In this document: positions 21,553-33,100 of the stretch, one piece after another
Position numbering within the stretch: the stretch's first letter is position 1
Layout of the letters: every line of letters starts with the position of its first letter
DNA from: Catonia carolina
Taxonomy: Eukaryota > Arthropoda > Insecta > Hemiptera > Achilidae
DNA length: 64,000 bases
Direction of reading: 5' to 3'
Assembly (NCBI GenBank): GCA_035578175.1
Contig: JAQMRL010000001.1
Coordinates: 61,837,553-61,901,552 of the forward strand
Position numbers and translations under genes: made by a program
Notes under the pieces: model-generated
Told to the model about the DNA's origin: nothing
What the model saw: only the letters and a program-made list of their open reading frames with translations
The model's database searches: none

Positions 21553-22900
21553 TAAATGCGAAAGTGAGTGATTGTATTAATTGACTCATGAGGGTGATCA
21601 ATGGTGTGAAGAGGGCTTTTAGGTCGGTCATGAAAGTTGTTAGCTGCGATTGAATACTGAATTGTGACTGGCGTTCTTGCTCTCCAAAATTATCGGCGGC
21701 GATTTGTGAGTAGGTGATGGTTGACTGTTTATGAGGGTTGATGAATTGGTAATTACGATTTTGGTTTTGTTGTGAAAAAGTTTCTCTTCCTGCTACTGCG
21801 CTTTTCGGAAGGGAGGGGAATGATTTTTCTGTAACAGATGGAGATTGTTGCGAGCTCTCTTGAGGGCGTGCTGCAGTGGCTGGTGAACGGCGATTTTGCA
21901 GATCCCGAAAGACTGAACACCCCTTGTAGGAAGAGGGATGTGGTCCCGAACATAGGCAACATACGGCCGGCTCCTCTTTTAATTTTGTACATGAGTTAGA
22001 TTCATGACCTGCGCCACACTTTACACATCGAGGCAGTAAATTACAATAACTTTTCGTATGGCCGTATCTCTGGCAGCGCACGCACTGCACGGGCTGCCTC
22101 CTCTGTCTTGGTTCTTCTACCCATATCCTTGAATAACACAAATATCTAATATCAAATATCTTATTATTATCTTTATTGGGTTCAAGATCTACGTAGAATA
22201 ACGGGAGCTTCACTTTGTCCCGTGAAATGACGTTTGTAACACTTCTAACTTGATAACCTAAATTAGAAATTTCGTTCTGAATGGTCTCTTCTCCGATTGA
22301 CCAATGCAATCCACGTATTACTACGCGGTACGCCTTGTCTTCGGCAAGTTGGTACGTGTGGAATTTCGCATGGTTTTCTCTTAAACATTTTACTATTTTC
22401 CTATAAGCATCCGGTGTGTGTGGATATACGGTGACTCCTGCTTTTGTACTCCCACAATGAAAGGAATCTTTTTCAGTTATGCCTTGAAGGAAATCAATGA
22501 GTTTTGAAAATTGCACATCAGTATGTAAGTGTATAGGAGGCGGTCTTGTTTTTATTGGAGATTCATTATTAGTGTTGTCTGTCGCAGTTGTTTCCATATC
22601 CGTTAATACGCTAAATTTATTGGCAGTGTAGAGACTACCAATTGTAAGTCTCGGATCTCTTGTAAATCGTTTAGCGGAACTAACGTTACTAATTGCGTTT
22701 GCGTTTTCTGTTTGGCGCTTCCTTTTGGAAACAACATTATTCCAATCTAACGTTGGATGAGAAATATCAGCTGTTAGCCTATCGATACTTTCTTCTTGTT
22801 CTTCTCTGGAGGGAAATGAATTTGAATGAACAGGTAACGCCATTAGTCGCGATGTTTGCAAAACATTTGTGTTTAACGACGCGTCGGCTGCGTTAATCAT
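21542..22900 (-). CDS. Jockey-clade ORF1: Gag-like nucleic-acid-binding protein
   Basis: An intact protein of 452 residues. ORF1 proteins of this clade coat the element RNA and carry it to the nucleus or chromosome ends. The N-terminal 120 residues are polar and low in structure. About 190-262 fits the PRE_C2HC-type region that precedes the knuckles. Three CCHC zinc knuckles follow: C273-C276-H281-C286, C292-C295-H299-C304, and C314-C317-H321-C328. The C-terminal third is Ser/Gln-rich and ends in a hydrophobic helix. The ATG at 22898-22900 is the first in this frame. ORF1 is followed by ORF2 with an 11-nt overlap. Confidence 0.93.
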   Translation of the reverse strand: MINAADASLNTNVLQTSRLMALPVHSNSFPSREEQEESIDRLTADISHPTLDWNNVVSKRKRQTENANAISNVSSAKRFTRDPRLTIGSLYTANKFSVLTDMETTATDNTNNESPIKTRPPPIHLHTDVQFSKLIDFLQGITEKDSFHCGSTKAGVTVYPHTPDAYRKIVKCLRENHAKFHTYQLAEDKAYRVVIRGLHWSIGEETIQNEISNLGYQVRSVTNVISRDKVKLPLFYVDLEPNKDNNKIFDIRYLCYSRIWVEEPRQRRQPVQCVRCQRYGHTKSYCNLLPRCVKCGAGHESNSCTKLKEEPAVCCLCSGPHPSSYKGCSVFRDLQNRRSPATAARPQESSQQSPSVTEKSFPSLPKSAVAGRETFSQQNQNRNYQFINPHKQSTITYSQIAADNFGEQERQSQFSIQSQLTTFMTDLKALFTPLITLMSQLIQSLTFAFNGK

Positions 22901-23180
22901 GCAGGCCGTGCAAACTTAACCAAAAATTAAAGTAGAACAAAATATGGTCACTTGCAATCAAATAATTAATTAAATCTTACCAACAAATTAAAAAACACTG
23001 TACACTATCTGCTCGCTACGAAGAACTGCTACAACTGCAAAACATTATGATTAATACTAACAAACAAACAAAAAATTAAACCTTAAAATTGAACCACGAA
23101 CTTTCGTCTCCAAACATCAGCTGATGAATCCCAAATTGTAGAAATTAATGTAATATTTCTTTATGTTTACTTAACAATGT

Positions 23181-24136
23181 AAAATATCTGGTGTGGCACA
23201 CTCACACAACTTTCTCTTGCCAATGAACATAATGAACAATATAACCTAACTTTATTAATTGTTTTCATGTCGATTTTTCAAAATCGAGTTTTCACCGGAT
23301 GTACTTGTTTTCGGACCCCCGACCCAAAAGACATGTTTTTAGCGATTGGTCTGGTGTGAACAGAATATCTCAAGAACGGAACATCATACGAATTTAAAAC
23401 TTGAAACTTAAGTTAGATGCTACTGGAGAACTTGACACAAACATTTTTATCAAAATCGGTCAACCGGAAGTAGTAGTTTATACGTGTCATTTTTTACTTT
23501 TTTGCAATTTTCCCGAAAACGGCTCCTGCGATTTTTTTAAAAATCGCCTTATTTACTACATTTTTCATGCTTTACAAGATAAGGTAGAGGCCATAGGCTA
23601 TCTGCTATAATTCTTGGGGAGGCTGTTCTTCCGTAGAAAAACATTGTTTTTAAGACTGCGACCAAAATGCATTTTAGGGCAAAAGAGTGTAATAATAAAC
23701 GTTAAAGACAATTTCAAATCTGCAACTTTTATTCCAAACATTTCTTTGTATAAAGCTTAGTTTAGCGGTAATTTGTGATTTTCTGTTTTATTTTCCATGA
23801 AAGTCTATAAAAAATGAATTTTTTAAGATTTCTGCCTTAGTATGCATTTTACGACAAAAGTGTAAAAATAAATTTAAATGAAATTAAAAAATCTAAAACT
23901 TTTATTTCGAACATTTTTCTCTATAATTTAGCGTCAAAAAGTGATATTTTGTATTATTAACCCAAACTAAGGTTGGTTTTCGTTTTCCATCATTCACTCA
24001 TGATTAAAATTAGGTTATATTTTTGAGGTTAGTTCTTTTGTTTATTTCTAATCGTTTATTACCAATGTTAGGTTATATTGTTAATTATCTGCACTGGCAA
24101 GAGAAAGTCTTGTGAGTGTTTCACACCAGATATTTT
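23181..24136. mobile_element. Non-autonomous DNA element with 70-bp TIRs
   Basis: The first 70 bp (23181-23250) and last 70 bp (24067-24136) are inverted repeats matching at about 62 of 70 positions. They begin AAAATATCTGGTGTG and end AACAATATAACCTAAC toward the inside. The 956-bp element has no transposase ORF. Its interior contains two diverged direct repeats of roughly 140 bp (about 23653-23797 and 23825-23960), each with a TGCATTTT..AAAAGTGTAA pattern and CTTTTATTYC. It begins 34 bp from the Jockey target-site duplication. The superfamily is not assigned because no clear target-site duplication is visible (the ends lie in AAAATAT/ATATTTT). Confidence 0.85.
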
Positions 24137-26120
24137 CTTTATGTACTGTGTTTTATTTTAATGTAGGCTATGTTTTAATACAAAATGTATATTTTTAGTC
24201 GATAGTTTATTAAGGGGCATATTTTAGATTAGAATTTACGTTACTTGTTTTAAAATAAGAAATAATACACAGGATATAAATGTGCTTATACAAGATAAAC
24301 TACGAAGCCTCAAGCGTAGGAGTACATAGACAAAATGTAGTTCTCACTGTAGACAATCAAATGAAATTAGCATTGTATTTAAATACAAGTTATTATCTCT
24401 ACCCAATTTGACACTCGGTAACTTTGGACTCCGTACAAAAAGTAATAAAAAGAAATTTAACTGTAATAATATAGACGAGGAAATTGACACAAGCACTTAT
24501 GGTTGGCATTAATATTGATTAATAATGAGAAACGTGCACAGAAGAATGAATTCACTATCTGCTTAAGAGTTATTTAAATTTTAAGCCAATAAATTCCAGT
24601 TCAAAGTCTGAATTTGAATACTTTTCAGTTTGTTTCTCTAATTTAACAAAAACATCTTAAATATATGTATTTGCAAACTGTAGACTACTATTCCTTTTTT
24701 AAGCTATTTAACATTAACTATAGGCTTAGTAACCTAAGCCCTAAAGCATCGTGGTTTTATGCTGATTTTACAAACGTTGAATATCTTTGATATTACAGTC
24801 GTTAATAAAACCGAATTAATTTATTGTGTGATGTGTACGCATTTAGTAAATGTCCCGTAAGAAACCGGGAAAGGACACTAACATATAGAGTTAAATTTCT
24901 AGAGAAGCTTAATACAAGCGTATTTCCAGACGGTTCGCTATTGAGAAGTAAGGGCAAACGAAGATTGGTTGGGACTGACCTCATTGGAAGTACGTTTTCC
25001 GCACGGACGAGATTCCTTTTACGTGTTAGTCATGTCTTAAGAAATTCAATTTAGGTTAACTCTGCGTCAAACATTCACTTTATGTACTCCATATTTTCAA
25101 AATATTGTCGTAGTATTAGAATATAAAGTCTAGCACTTTAAAAGTTGTTCTGAAATATACTGTCTATAATAATTTTGAGTTAACTTCTGCGTCAAAATTT
25201 TCGTAAGTATACAGTAACAATACGGATATGATACTAAAGCTGCAACAACGTACCACGTACACTAACAATAGGGACCATCTATTTTACTGTGAAAATTTAT
25301 TAAATAACTCAATCAGCTGCCTAATAAATAGTGAAAATTACGTCTATTTCAATGAGTTATATTTTTTCAACTTTATAAATAAATAAGTTAAGCATCATAA
25401 TGCTTAAATTTAATACTTACTACTAAGCGTACAGAATATTAGCTTACTGGAGTTATATTAACTCAACAGCGTATAATTAGCAGCTATTTTCATTTACACA
25501 GTGAATTTACACTCTGTAACTAAACCTAAAACATTTAGTAGATACGATATTTTGATTTGTGTCTTGAGTGAATTAACCTCACTGAGGACGGAGACACTTT
25601 CTAGAATCCTAATTTAATTAAATAATTTTTTTAATTGTTGATAATTTAATGCAGGTAAAACGTAATTGTATAGAAATAAAATGAGTGTTAAAGATTATTT
25701 AATAAAAGCCAGATAGATGATTGCTCTTTAATAGTTTTGTTTCCGAATAGTCCAGTAAATCCCTGGCAAGACAGTTGTAGTGAGATCTTCTCTGATAAAA
25801 TTGAGTGCCCTATCTAAAACATTCTTGTTTAACTGTAGCAATATTTAGATTTTTATTCTACATTTATTTTGGTATGTACCAAGATGCAAACATCTGTGAT
25901 TGAGGGTTAAAATGTGTTTTGAAATCCTTGCAGTATGCCGATTTTGGAATCCCCTTTAACTGTATACCAAACGTCGATACTAGATTGAATATAACTTTGT
26001 TGTATCTGAAGCTTCTTCAGTCACTATTTTTAATTTCGCTCAGTTGTATTATTATACTGGTCAAATGCTAAGTCCAGTGGTTCCCTTTGGAATATTTGGA
26101 ATATTTTTATGTTAAATTTA
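24137..26120. other. AT-rich intergenic, nothing secure
   Basis: No protein, RNA or repeat recognised. The 24830-25050 segment is less AT-rich and open on the plus strand for about 76 codons, but it resembles nothing I know and lacks splice-site support. Confidence 0.5.
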
Positions 26121-26124
26121 TGTC

Positions 26125-26665
26125 TTAAATTTTCTGCTTAATTAACCCTCGATCAAGATTGAACCTCCACTCCAAGATTTTAATATACAAATCCCTTTTA
26201 AGGCCAATCTGGACTTGTGGTGTCCAGCTCTTTGGAATAGCGGCAGAGAGTAATTTAAAGTCGAGCCAGGCTTTTCAATCAAAATTCTTAAAACTTGCTT
26301 CTGGCGCTCCTTTTTATGTAAGAAATAAAAGCCTCCACAACAATTTCAAAATTTTGACAGTAAAAAAGCTAACCGCGTCCTTGTATAGTACATTTCACGA
26401 AAGACTAGACGACCATCCAAACCAACTAGCCCGTGATCTAGCTACAAGGAACTTCCCAACTGTGCAACGTTTAAAGCGAAAATAGAGTAGAGACCTCTTT
26501 GTCTGATTAACGGACAATACCCGAAGTTTTAAATGGAGAATGTACCACTGGGTACCTCTTCTCCTAAAAGTGAATTTCCCCACCGCAATTTAAATATCGT
26601 AAACGGAAGTTGTGGAGCTCAATGTACAGTACCGTTATAAAAATTAAAACCAAAATAAAAACATT
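26125..26665 (+). mobile_element. Jockey-clade LINE 3' end (subfamily A, copy 1)
   Basis: A 5'-truncated copy keeping the last part of ORF2 and the 3' UTR. The open stretch 26159-26485 reads through KILIYKSLLRPIW, the QAFQSKFLKL segment, GAPFYVRNKSLH, HERLDDHPNQLARDL and RNFPT, then RLKRK with a stop where the tryptophan is expected, followed by SRDLF. The 3' UTR (about 26505-26650) is shared with the copies at 40.5-41.0 kb and 60.47-60.98 kb. It lacks the small internal duplication those two share, so it is closer to the parent form. Confidence 0.85.
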
Positions 26666-27330
26666 TGTATAGGAGGAATTCAATACATTTAGAAAAGTCT
26701 ATCCGAGGAATACCTTTCAAGAACGTGGAAAGGCATGGTTTTCTTTTTAACTGAATGTTACTCGAGTATTTTTGTTTCATTAATGACATCCACAGTCTAA
26801 GTATTTGCAAAATCTTTTACCCTCTTATCGGAAAATATTTTCTTTAAAAAACCATCTACTTTCATCTTTGCCTTACAATGAACTTTTGGCGTGTGTAGGC
26901 GTGAATTCACGACGTAGTAGTCAAGCATTCACGACGGCATTAGTCGGTCATAATATTATGGGGCTAGTCCAACCGGGGTTATTAAGTATTATTTAGTGAT
27001 TTTCTACAAACAAACCAACTGAACTGCTTTGTAGGTCAATATATAAATATAATTAAAAATCTGAAAAATAATTTGTTATAGAATTATTTTATTGTCAAGA
27101 GGTAATACTACTAATTAAATGAAAACAAAAAAGTTGGAGAACATGGAGAAAGGTACTTCTCTTTTAATAAAAGAGATTAAAAATTTGAAACTACTTAATG
27201 CCCTTCGCATAAAATTGAAATTGCATTTTCTAGTAGTACAACCACTTCGTTCAACATTAAATTCAAATTAATCGCTTAAGAGAGATAGAAAAAGATAAAA
27301 CTGAGGGATGAATTATTCAAATCAAAGGAA
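26666..27330. other. AT-rich intergenic
   Basis: No feature recognised apart from two TTCACGACG motifs near 26904 and 26929. Confidence 0.5.
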
Positions 27331-27336
27331 ACTCAC

Positions 27337-27488
27337 CCCTGCTAGACACCCTGGCCGGCGTTTCTTCTAACTCCAACAATGTTTTCCTGGTCTTGGTTAA
27401 TGCGAACCATTTCTTCACCTGCGGTGTATGCCACCAACACTACTTCCACTGAATCATTGGACTTATTTGCTTTCAACCAACTTGGATC
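27337..27488 (-). CDS. Candidate host-gene exon
   Basis: On the minus strand a 152-bp segment is bounded by a strong acceptor (pyrimidine-rich tract, then TTCTATTTTAG before 27488) and a strong donor GTGAGT at 27331-27336. Only one frame is open. It encodes 48 residues beginning DPSWLKANK, including EVVLVAYTAGEEMVRI and QENIVGVRR, and ends at a TAG (27342-27344) five bases before the donor. Either it is a last coding exon with a 3' UTR intron, or a weaker donor upstream (GTGTCT) is used. Codon use and base composition are unlike the transposon remnants. I do not recognise the protein. No other exon of this gene could be identified in the window. Confidence 0.5.
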
Positions 27489-27490
27489 CT

Positions 27491-28900
27491 AAAATAGAAA
27501 AGAACAGTTTAAAGAAAGATACTTCATAATACTATTTTCTAAAACATACAATATATTTTTTAATGTGCATTCTCCAAGGTATAACACCCTTCAATTAATA
27601 AATTTTTACTCTTACATGATTCAGACATGATTTTATGAAACTGATTCTCCTTTGAATTCAGAAGTGTACATAATGTTTTTTAAACTATAAACTGTACATA
27701 CAATTTACTATATTTTTCTCGCATAACATGTCAAACTGTTAGTTTCGCTGTACATGAATTCTTCAAGATCACTTAAATTCCTTGTCGCTTTCAATGTGCA
27801 TATTAACAGTATGGCAAAAATTCAGCAGAAAATTGCAAGAAAGATTATGTATTGTATAATAAATATTGTATAATAAATCTATAATCAACTGCCCTTTTGT
27901 TTATAAAAATCATCTTGATACAAATTTACACAAGGAATTACAATACACGTTATTACGGTTATCTAATCTATTATAATAAATTTAACCTGCGTTAAGATAA
28001 TTTGTAAATGTAATTAGGTTCCAAAGTTAATAATGTTAAGCAAAATCATTTTATAAAAGCATTGAATACAGTTCTGATTATTAACTGAGACTTGACGTTA
28101 ACAAATATATGGAGTTAAATGTTTGTTTAAACATAATATATATTATAATATCTATCAGAAAAATGTGTTGTCTTTTCCAAAGCATAACACATCTACTGGT
28201 ATGATGAATGTGAACCACGTTACGCCGTAACTGTATAATATAATATGTCTGTGTAATACTAACGTTACAAAAGATATTAAAAATGAAACTTCTTTGAATA
28301 AGTTCTTTTAAGAAAACATTATAAAGTTACTTTTATACACATTTTTATTCAGGATGTGATTTATTTTCTTATAAAAATGAAAAACAATTTCCTGAGAAAA
28401 TGTCGAAAATAATAATAAAATGGTACCATGAGTCAAAAAGCTTTCACTACAAAGCGGGACAAATAAAATTACTAAACAACATGCACAACTTCATTTTCTT
28501 GAAGAATTGAAATATGAACAAAACATTTTCGCAAACAGCTGCGTTATTTAGCCACATGGTAGTTAATCTGAGACCTAATTGAATTAAAACGGCCACTAGA
28601 TCTTTACTATAAAAGACATAGTTTGTAGTGTAACTGCAATAATTAGTGCGTATATTAAAACTGGATGTTACTTGCGATAGACAGCTTTCTCTAAAGTATG
28701 GTGCTATTTAGTTTCGCAGCTAATATCTGTAAAAATTACATAAAAATCAGAAGGTGCTATAGAAATTGTAGTTACATCTATAATTATTACGAGAGAAGAT
28801 CAGTAACTATTGTGTTTAATGAGACTAATATTGATTTAGAAAAAAATAGTTCACCTATGAACATAACCTTATTTGTTCATTTTTAAATATCAGCTTCTTT
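27491..28900. other. AT-rich, possibly intronic
   Basis: No repeat or coding segment recognised. If the 27.34-27.49 kb exon is real, this would be its upstream intron. Confidence 0.45.
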
Positions 28901-28907
28901 TGAAACT

Positions 28908-29575
28908 TCTTTTGAAACGGCAGATATTTACTCACAAATATTTAAAGAATGTGGTGAAAAGTGTTTAAATCGTAGTAACGTATTTAAGTGGTTAAAACGA
29001 GTGGAAAAAACTGTCACTGATCTCCATTACCCAGCAAGAAAAATTTAAAATCTACACTTCTGCCACTAACTGATTTTGACGGTCTTCTATAAATCGCGAA
29101 GCCCAATTTTTGGACTAGTTAGAAGAATAACGTACCGTGAACAGTGATTTCTATTCAAAAATGCTCCAATAGAAAGTTTTCATTTTACCAGCGGTAAAAT
29201 GAAAACGTAAGAGAGCTATCTCAAAAGTTTAATTCTTTTGCTTGAAAATGCGCGCCTTCATACCGCTCATAAAACAAGAAAAACGTTCGATAAGTTGGGT
29301 TGGGAGGTGTTGCTACATTTTTTTACAGCCTAGATCTCGTCCCGTCCGATTTGCATTTGTTCAACGCACTTAAAGACTTTTTACGTGGCAAGAAGTTCGA
29401 CTACAAAGAAGCGGTCAAAAAGCGGTACCACAAATGACTAAAACAACAAAGTAACGCACTTATATGTTGCAAGAATCAGGAAGTTCAGAGAACGGTGGGA
29501 TGAATTCATTCGTAAATGTTTCTGCAGACTATGAAGAAAAGTATGGAAGTTTCATTGTTGTTTAATAAATTATTT
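28908..29575 (+). mobile_element. Mariner (SETMAR-like) transposase remnant
   Basis: Pieces in several frames follow the order of a mariner transposase. A helix-turn-helix trace, RSNVFKWLKRVEK, lies near 28974-29010. A catalytic-loop trace LLLLENARLHTAHKT lies near 29236-29280, where the family has HDNARPHTA, so the second catalytic Asp is replaced by Glu. It is followed by TFDKLGWEVL, then SLDLVPSDLHLF and LKDFLRGKKFD (about 29330-29405) with the third Asp, and RKFRERWDEFIRK. Stops and frameshifts are frequent and the part between the DNA-binding and catalytic domains is shortened. No terminal inverted repeats were found. Confidence 0.8.
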
Positions 29576-30150
29576 TACCTGTTCTACAGAATGATATCGC
29601 TATTTGTTCAAAAATTACTTAGAACAAATAAAGAAACAAAACAATTTTTTAAAGAATTATAAAATCATGTTATTTATGCCACGTTTAGGACGAAAAAGAT
29701 TATCTTTAATTACGCTGATGTTTATAACCTCCATTTTTATTCCCTTGAGGCTCACTAATTAAAATTCTGGTTACGTTTTCTCAGATCTAGAAAATAAATT
29801 TTTAAATATTTGCTTGCAAAGAATTACTGAAGAACGAATGAGGGTGGAATCTTTTGTACGTATAAAGTTTACAATAGAAGAAATGGTAAGCCTACTATCT
29901 TAAAAATTAAAAGTTATTATTTAATAAGAAAAATATTTTGAAAATTATATAATTTGTAGGAAGAGAATTATTTGAAATAACTTTTTGTTACGAAAAGTGT
30001 TACGTTATTGGTACAAAGTACTAAGTTTTGTATAAAAATTTTGAAAATAAAGATTTGTTTTTATCTCTTTAAAATTCTTCATCCATTAATTAATCCTTGG
30101 GTACTGTTTTCTAAGCATAAATGGTGTGGGAAGGTGGGAGGTATTTACAG
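29576..30150. other. AT-rich intergenic
   Basis: Nothing recognised. Confidence 0.5.
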
Positions 30151-30153
30151 GAA

Positions 30154-30187
<34 letters not shown>
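30151..30187. repeat. (GA)n microsatellite
   Basis: GAAAGAGAGAGAAAGAGAGA-type run, mostly perfect GA dinucleotides toward its end. Confidence 0.95.
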
Positions 30188-33100
30188 TGATATTGTAAGA
30201 TAGGACGAGGGAGAAGTAAACTTCATTAGTAAACTTTGTTTACACACCCTCGCCGAGAATACAAAGCACAGAGGATTCTATTCTATCAGACGATAGGCCG
30301 GTACCTAAACCGAGATCACCTCCTGGGCCTATCTTATAATGTTTTCCAGTAAAAAGTAAATAACCTCAACTTTGTTTTTCTTCTATATTTTCCAAATAAT
30401 CGAATTGTTTTTGCGATTCACTTTTATTCATTTATTCCTGATCCATTTTAGTCTTACACAAGTAAATCACCCTGACTGCTCAGTTATAAGTATTTAGTAA
30501 GTAAAATAATGCCAAGACTATCAAATATTAAAACCAGTTTACCGTAGTATTTTACAGACGGCTCCCACTGAACTATTTTTAATGTAAGCAAAAAACCTTA
30601 CCAATTAGCAACCTCATTACAGGAATAAACTTCAACAATTTACAATACATTCTGATAATATTCATATAATTACCACAATACTGTATCATTAAACAACATA
30701 TTAATACACCTCTTCACATCTCTTTTTTTAAGTGTAGGCCTACTATATTTAAAAAAAGTATAGGCATTCATTTAAAACGCAAAATCTGGTTTAATGTATT
30801 TGCAATGTACATTCTGTTTGCCTTTAAACAAGAGTTCGATTTCTAAAAAAATACATGATTGCAAAGAGCACACTTTTGGAATTCAGTTTACAATTCGGAA
30901 ATAAAAATTGGTAAAGACCGTAACGAGATTTTGCGAAACAGATAACAAATTACTTAAACAAAAGTTTTGATGGTGTTACTAGTCTGGTGGATACAAAGTT
31001 CAGTTTGTTTTGAAGGTTGCTATGTTGACGAGAAATTGGTTATTTGGTGCATATTTTATTTCATAAATAATACTGACACAAAACATTACGAAATAAAACA
31101 GACTATAAATGTTAATGTAATTTTGAAATTAGTTGTTAAGAATAAATTGGTGTGTCCAAATAAATTCACAGAGATCAGCTAGCTTAACTTTATTTGCTAG
31201 TAATACACTGTTGTTTATTTTTAAACTGTTTAAAATTTCGTGTAAACAAATTCATGGGAATTTTTAGCCTTTACTTACAAGGTGAATCGCTTTGCTGCTA
31301 TAGAACTAAGTTAATCGATGACAAAAGTATTTTAAGTAACATTTCATTTATGCAATTAGTTTATAAATATTTGATAAAAAGCATCCACCGTTTGGTTAAC
31401 AGTGTTTACGATGGTGAACAAAATAGCTAATGAAATCTATATTATACTGTACCAATCCGATTAACATTTAACGTATTATTTTAAATTAATTATCGATTTA
31501 ACCTATCTTAAAAAAAATGAAATATGTTTGTGAAAATTAACAAACCGCATTTCAACATACGATGAACAAAATAAAATCTTCTGGTATAAAATTAAAAATA
31601 CAAACACAGGCGCTGCAAAATAGACTATCAGCTTTATTTACACAGCTACATAAAATGCCCGTAGTATTCCATACATGTTTGTTTGAATAATTTCTGGACA
31701 AAATTCTGATCATGATTCAAACTTAAAATACACCAAAGAAATTCTGAAATCAGTACAGATTAATCAGTAGGCTCATCAGTGTGTTTTTATTTATTATTTT
31801 CGGATTTTTTGTTTAATATCTTTGCTTACAACTACAAAACTAAAACAAGTAAATTTTTTAAAATAGAAAGAAAAAACATCAAGCCAAAATAAAAAATAAA
31901 TACGCTAAATAAGATAAAAAGAGAAAGTATTTCTTTGATTTTAATTAAATTTATATTTTTTAATGTAATTTATTTATGTCACTGTTTCAAAATCTCCGCA
32001 GTCATTCTAGTAGATTTAATCATCCAATTTGTCGTATTAACTCGTAAGAACTGTCGGTTAGTTCGTTAAATCAATCGTGCGTAACTTATGAGTATTTCAC
32101 CTTTAAATAGAACAAAATATGTTAAATGTAGCACAAAAGTAGGATTCATAAACGTTTAGTTCACTTTATAAAATATATTTTATCTAATGTTCATTCATAC
32201 ACCCTGTTGAAACCAAAATAACAAATTCTGTTTTTTTAATAACTGTACATGTACAGTTATGTACATCTAGTATGTATGTAGGTCTCTGAAAAATGTACAT
32301 GTACAGTTAGTATGTATGTAGGTCTCTGAAAAAACATTAAAACAGTTTTGTACCTCCGAAAGATAGTTTGGACGGTCTATAACTTAAACTTTCCTAGTAC
32401 AAGGCAACAAATAAGTACTGGTTTTACATTTTTAATTATGCTAGATCAAAATGACCCAAGTACAACACATGAAATATAAAAAAAGTCTGTTTTTATCAAA
32501 GTCTGTTTCGTTCAATGTACATAAATAAGTACTTAAACAGGATCTATAAATGTTAACAATTTTAAACCCATAACTTTAAAATTTTTGTACATTTTGTTTA
32601 AGACAATAAAATATTACGGAAACGTTCGATGAAATTCACAATGAAGATTGGAAGATCGCAGAACAGAAGTTTTTCAATAACTGAAAATTTTATAATTCTA
32701 TTAAAACTGTCAAGGATGAAATAACTAGCAAGTCAACATTCATTAAATCCTTTCAAATATTTCATCTCATAAAAATGAAAAATGCTTTAATATAATTGGT
32801 AAAAACTCAAGAAAATAATATTACGCATATTAATAAAGTACTTTTGATATTTCGATATAAATATTTGAAACATGAAAATACTAAAACAATTCAAAAATTC
32901 TTCAAACGCGTAAAAACGCAACCACAAAAGAATTCCTTTTAATTTTCAGAAAAATTCATACTTCCGCTCTTATGATTCCAGCGGCGGAATATTAAACATG
33001 TAAGCAGAACATCCGTGCCTGCGCTTTGCAACAAAAGGGTGAGTTGTAAACGAGTATAACTGTGTTCGTGTTTCAAGATTTCTACATAAGATTTTTTTGC

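Larger units (their letters stand above)
18712..23146 (-). mobile_element. Full-length Jockey-clade non-LTR retrotransposon
   Basis: A complete LINE of about 4.4 kb on the minus strand: 5' UTR (about 22901-23135), ORF1, ORF2 overlapping it by 11 nt, 3' UTR (about 18735-18864) and a poly(A) run at 18721-18734. It is flanked by an 11-bp direct repeat, TTGTAGAAATT, at 18712-18722 and 23136-23146, as expected from target-primed reverse transcription. Both ORFs are uninterrupted and all catalytic motifs are present, so the insertion looks young. Jockey-clade elements insert without strong target specificity. Confidence 0.95.

Noticed and set aside
24824..25054. Open plus-strand frame of 76 codons with mixed composition
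   Set aside because: No family resemblance, no ATG context or splice signals that stand out, and an opposing frame of similar length overlaps it.
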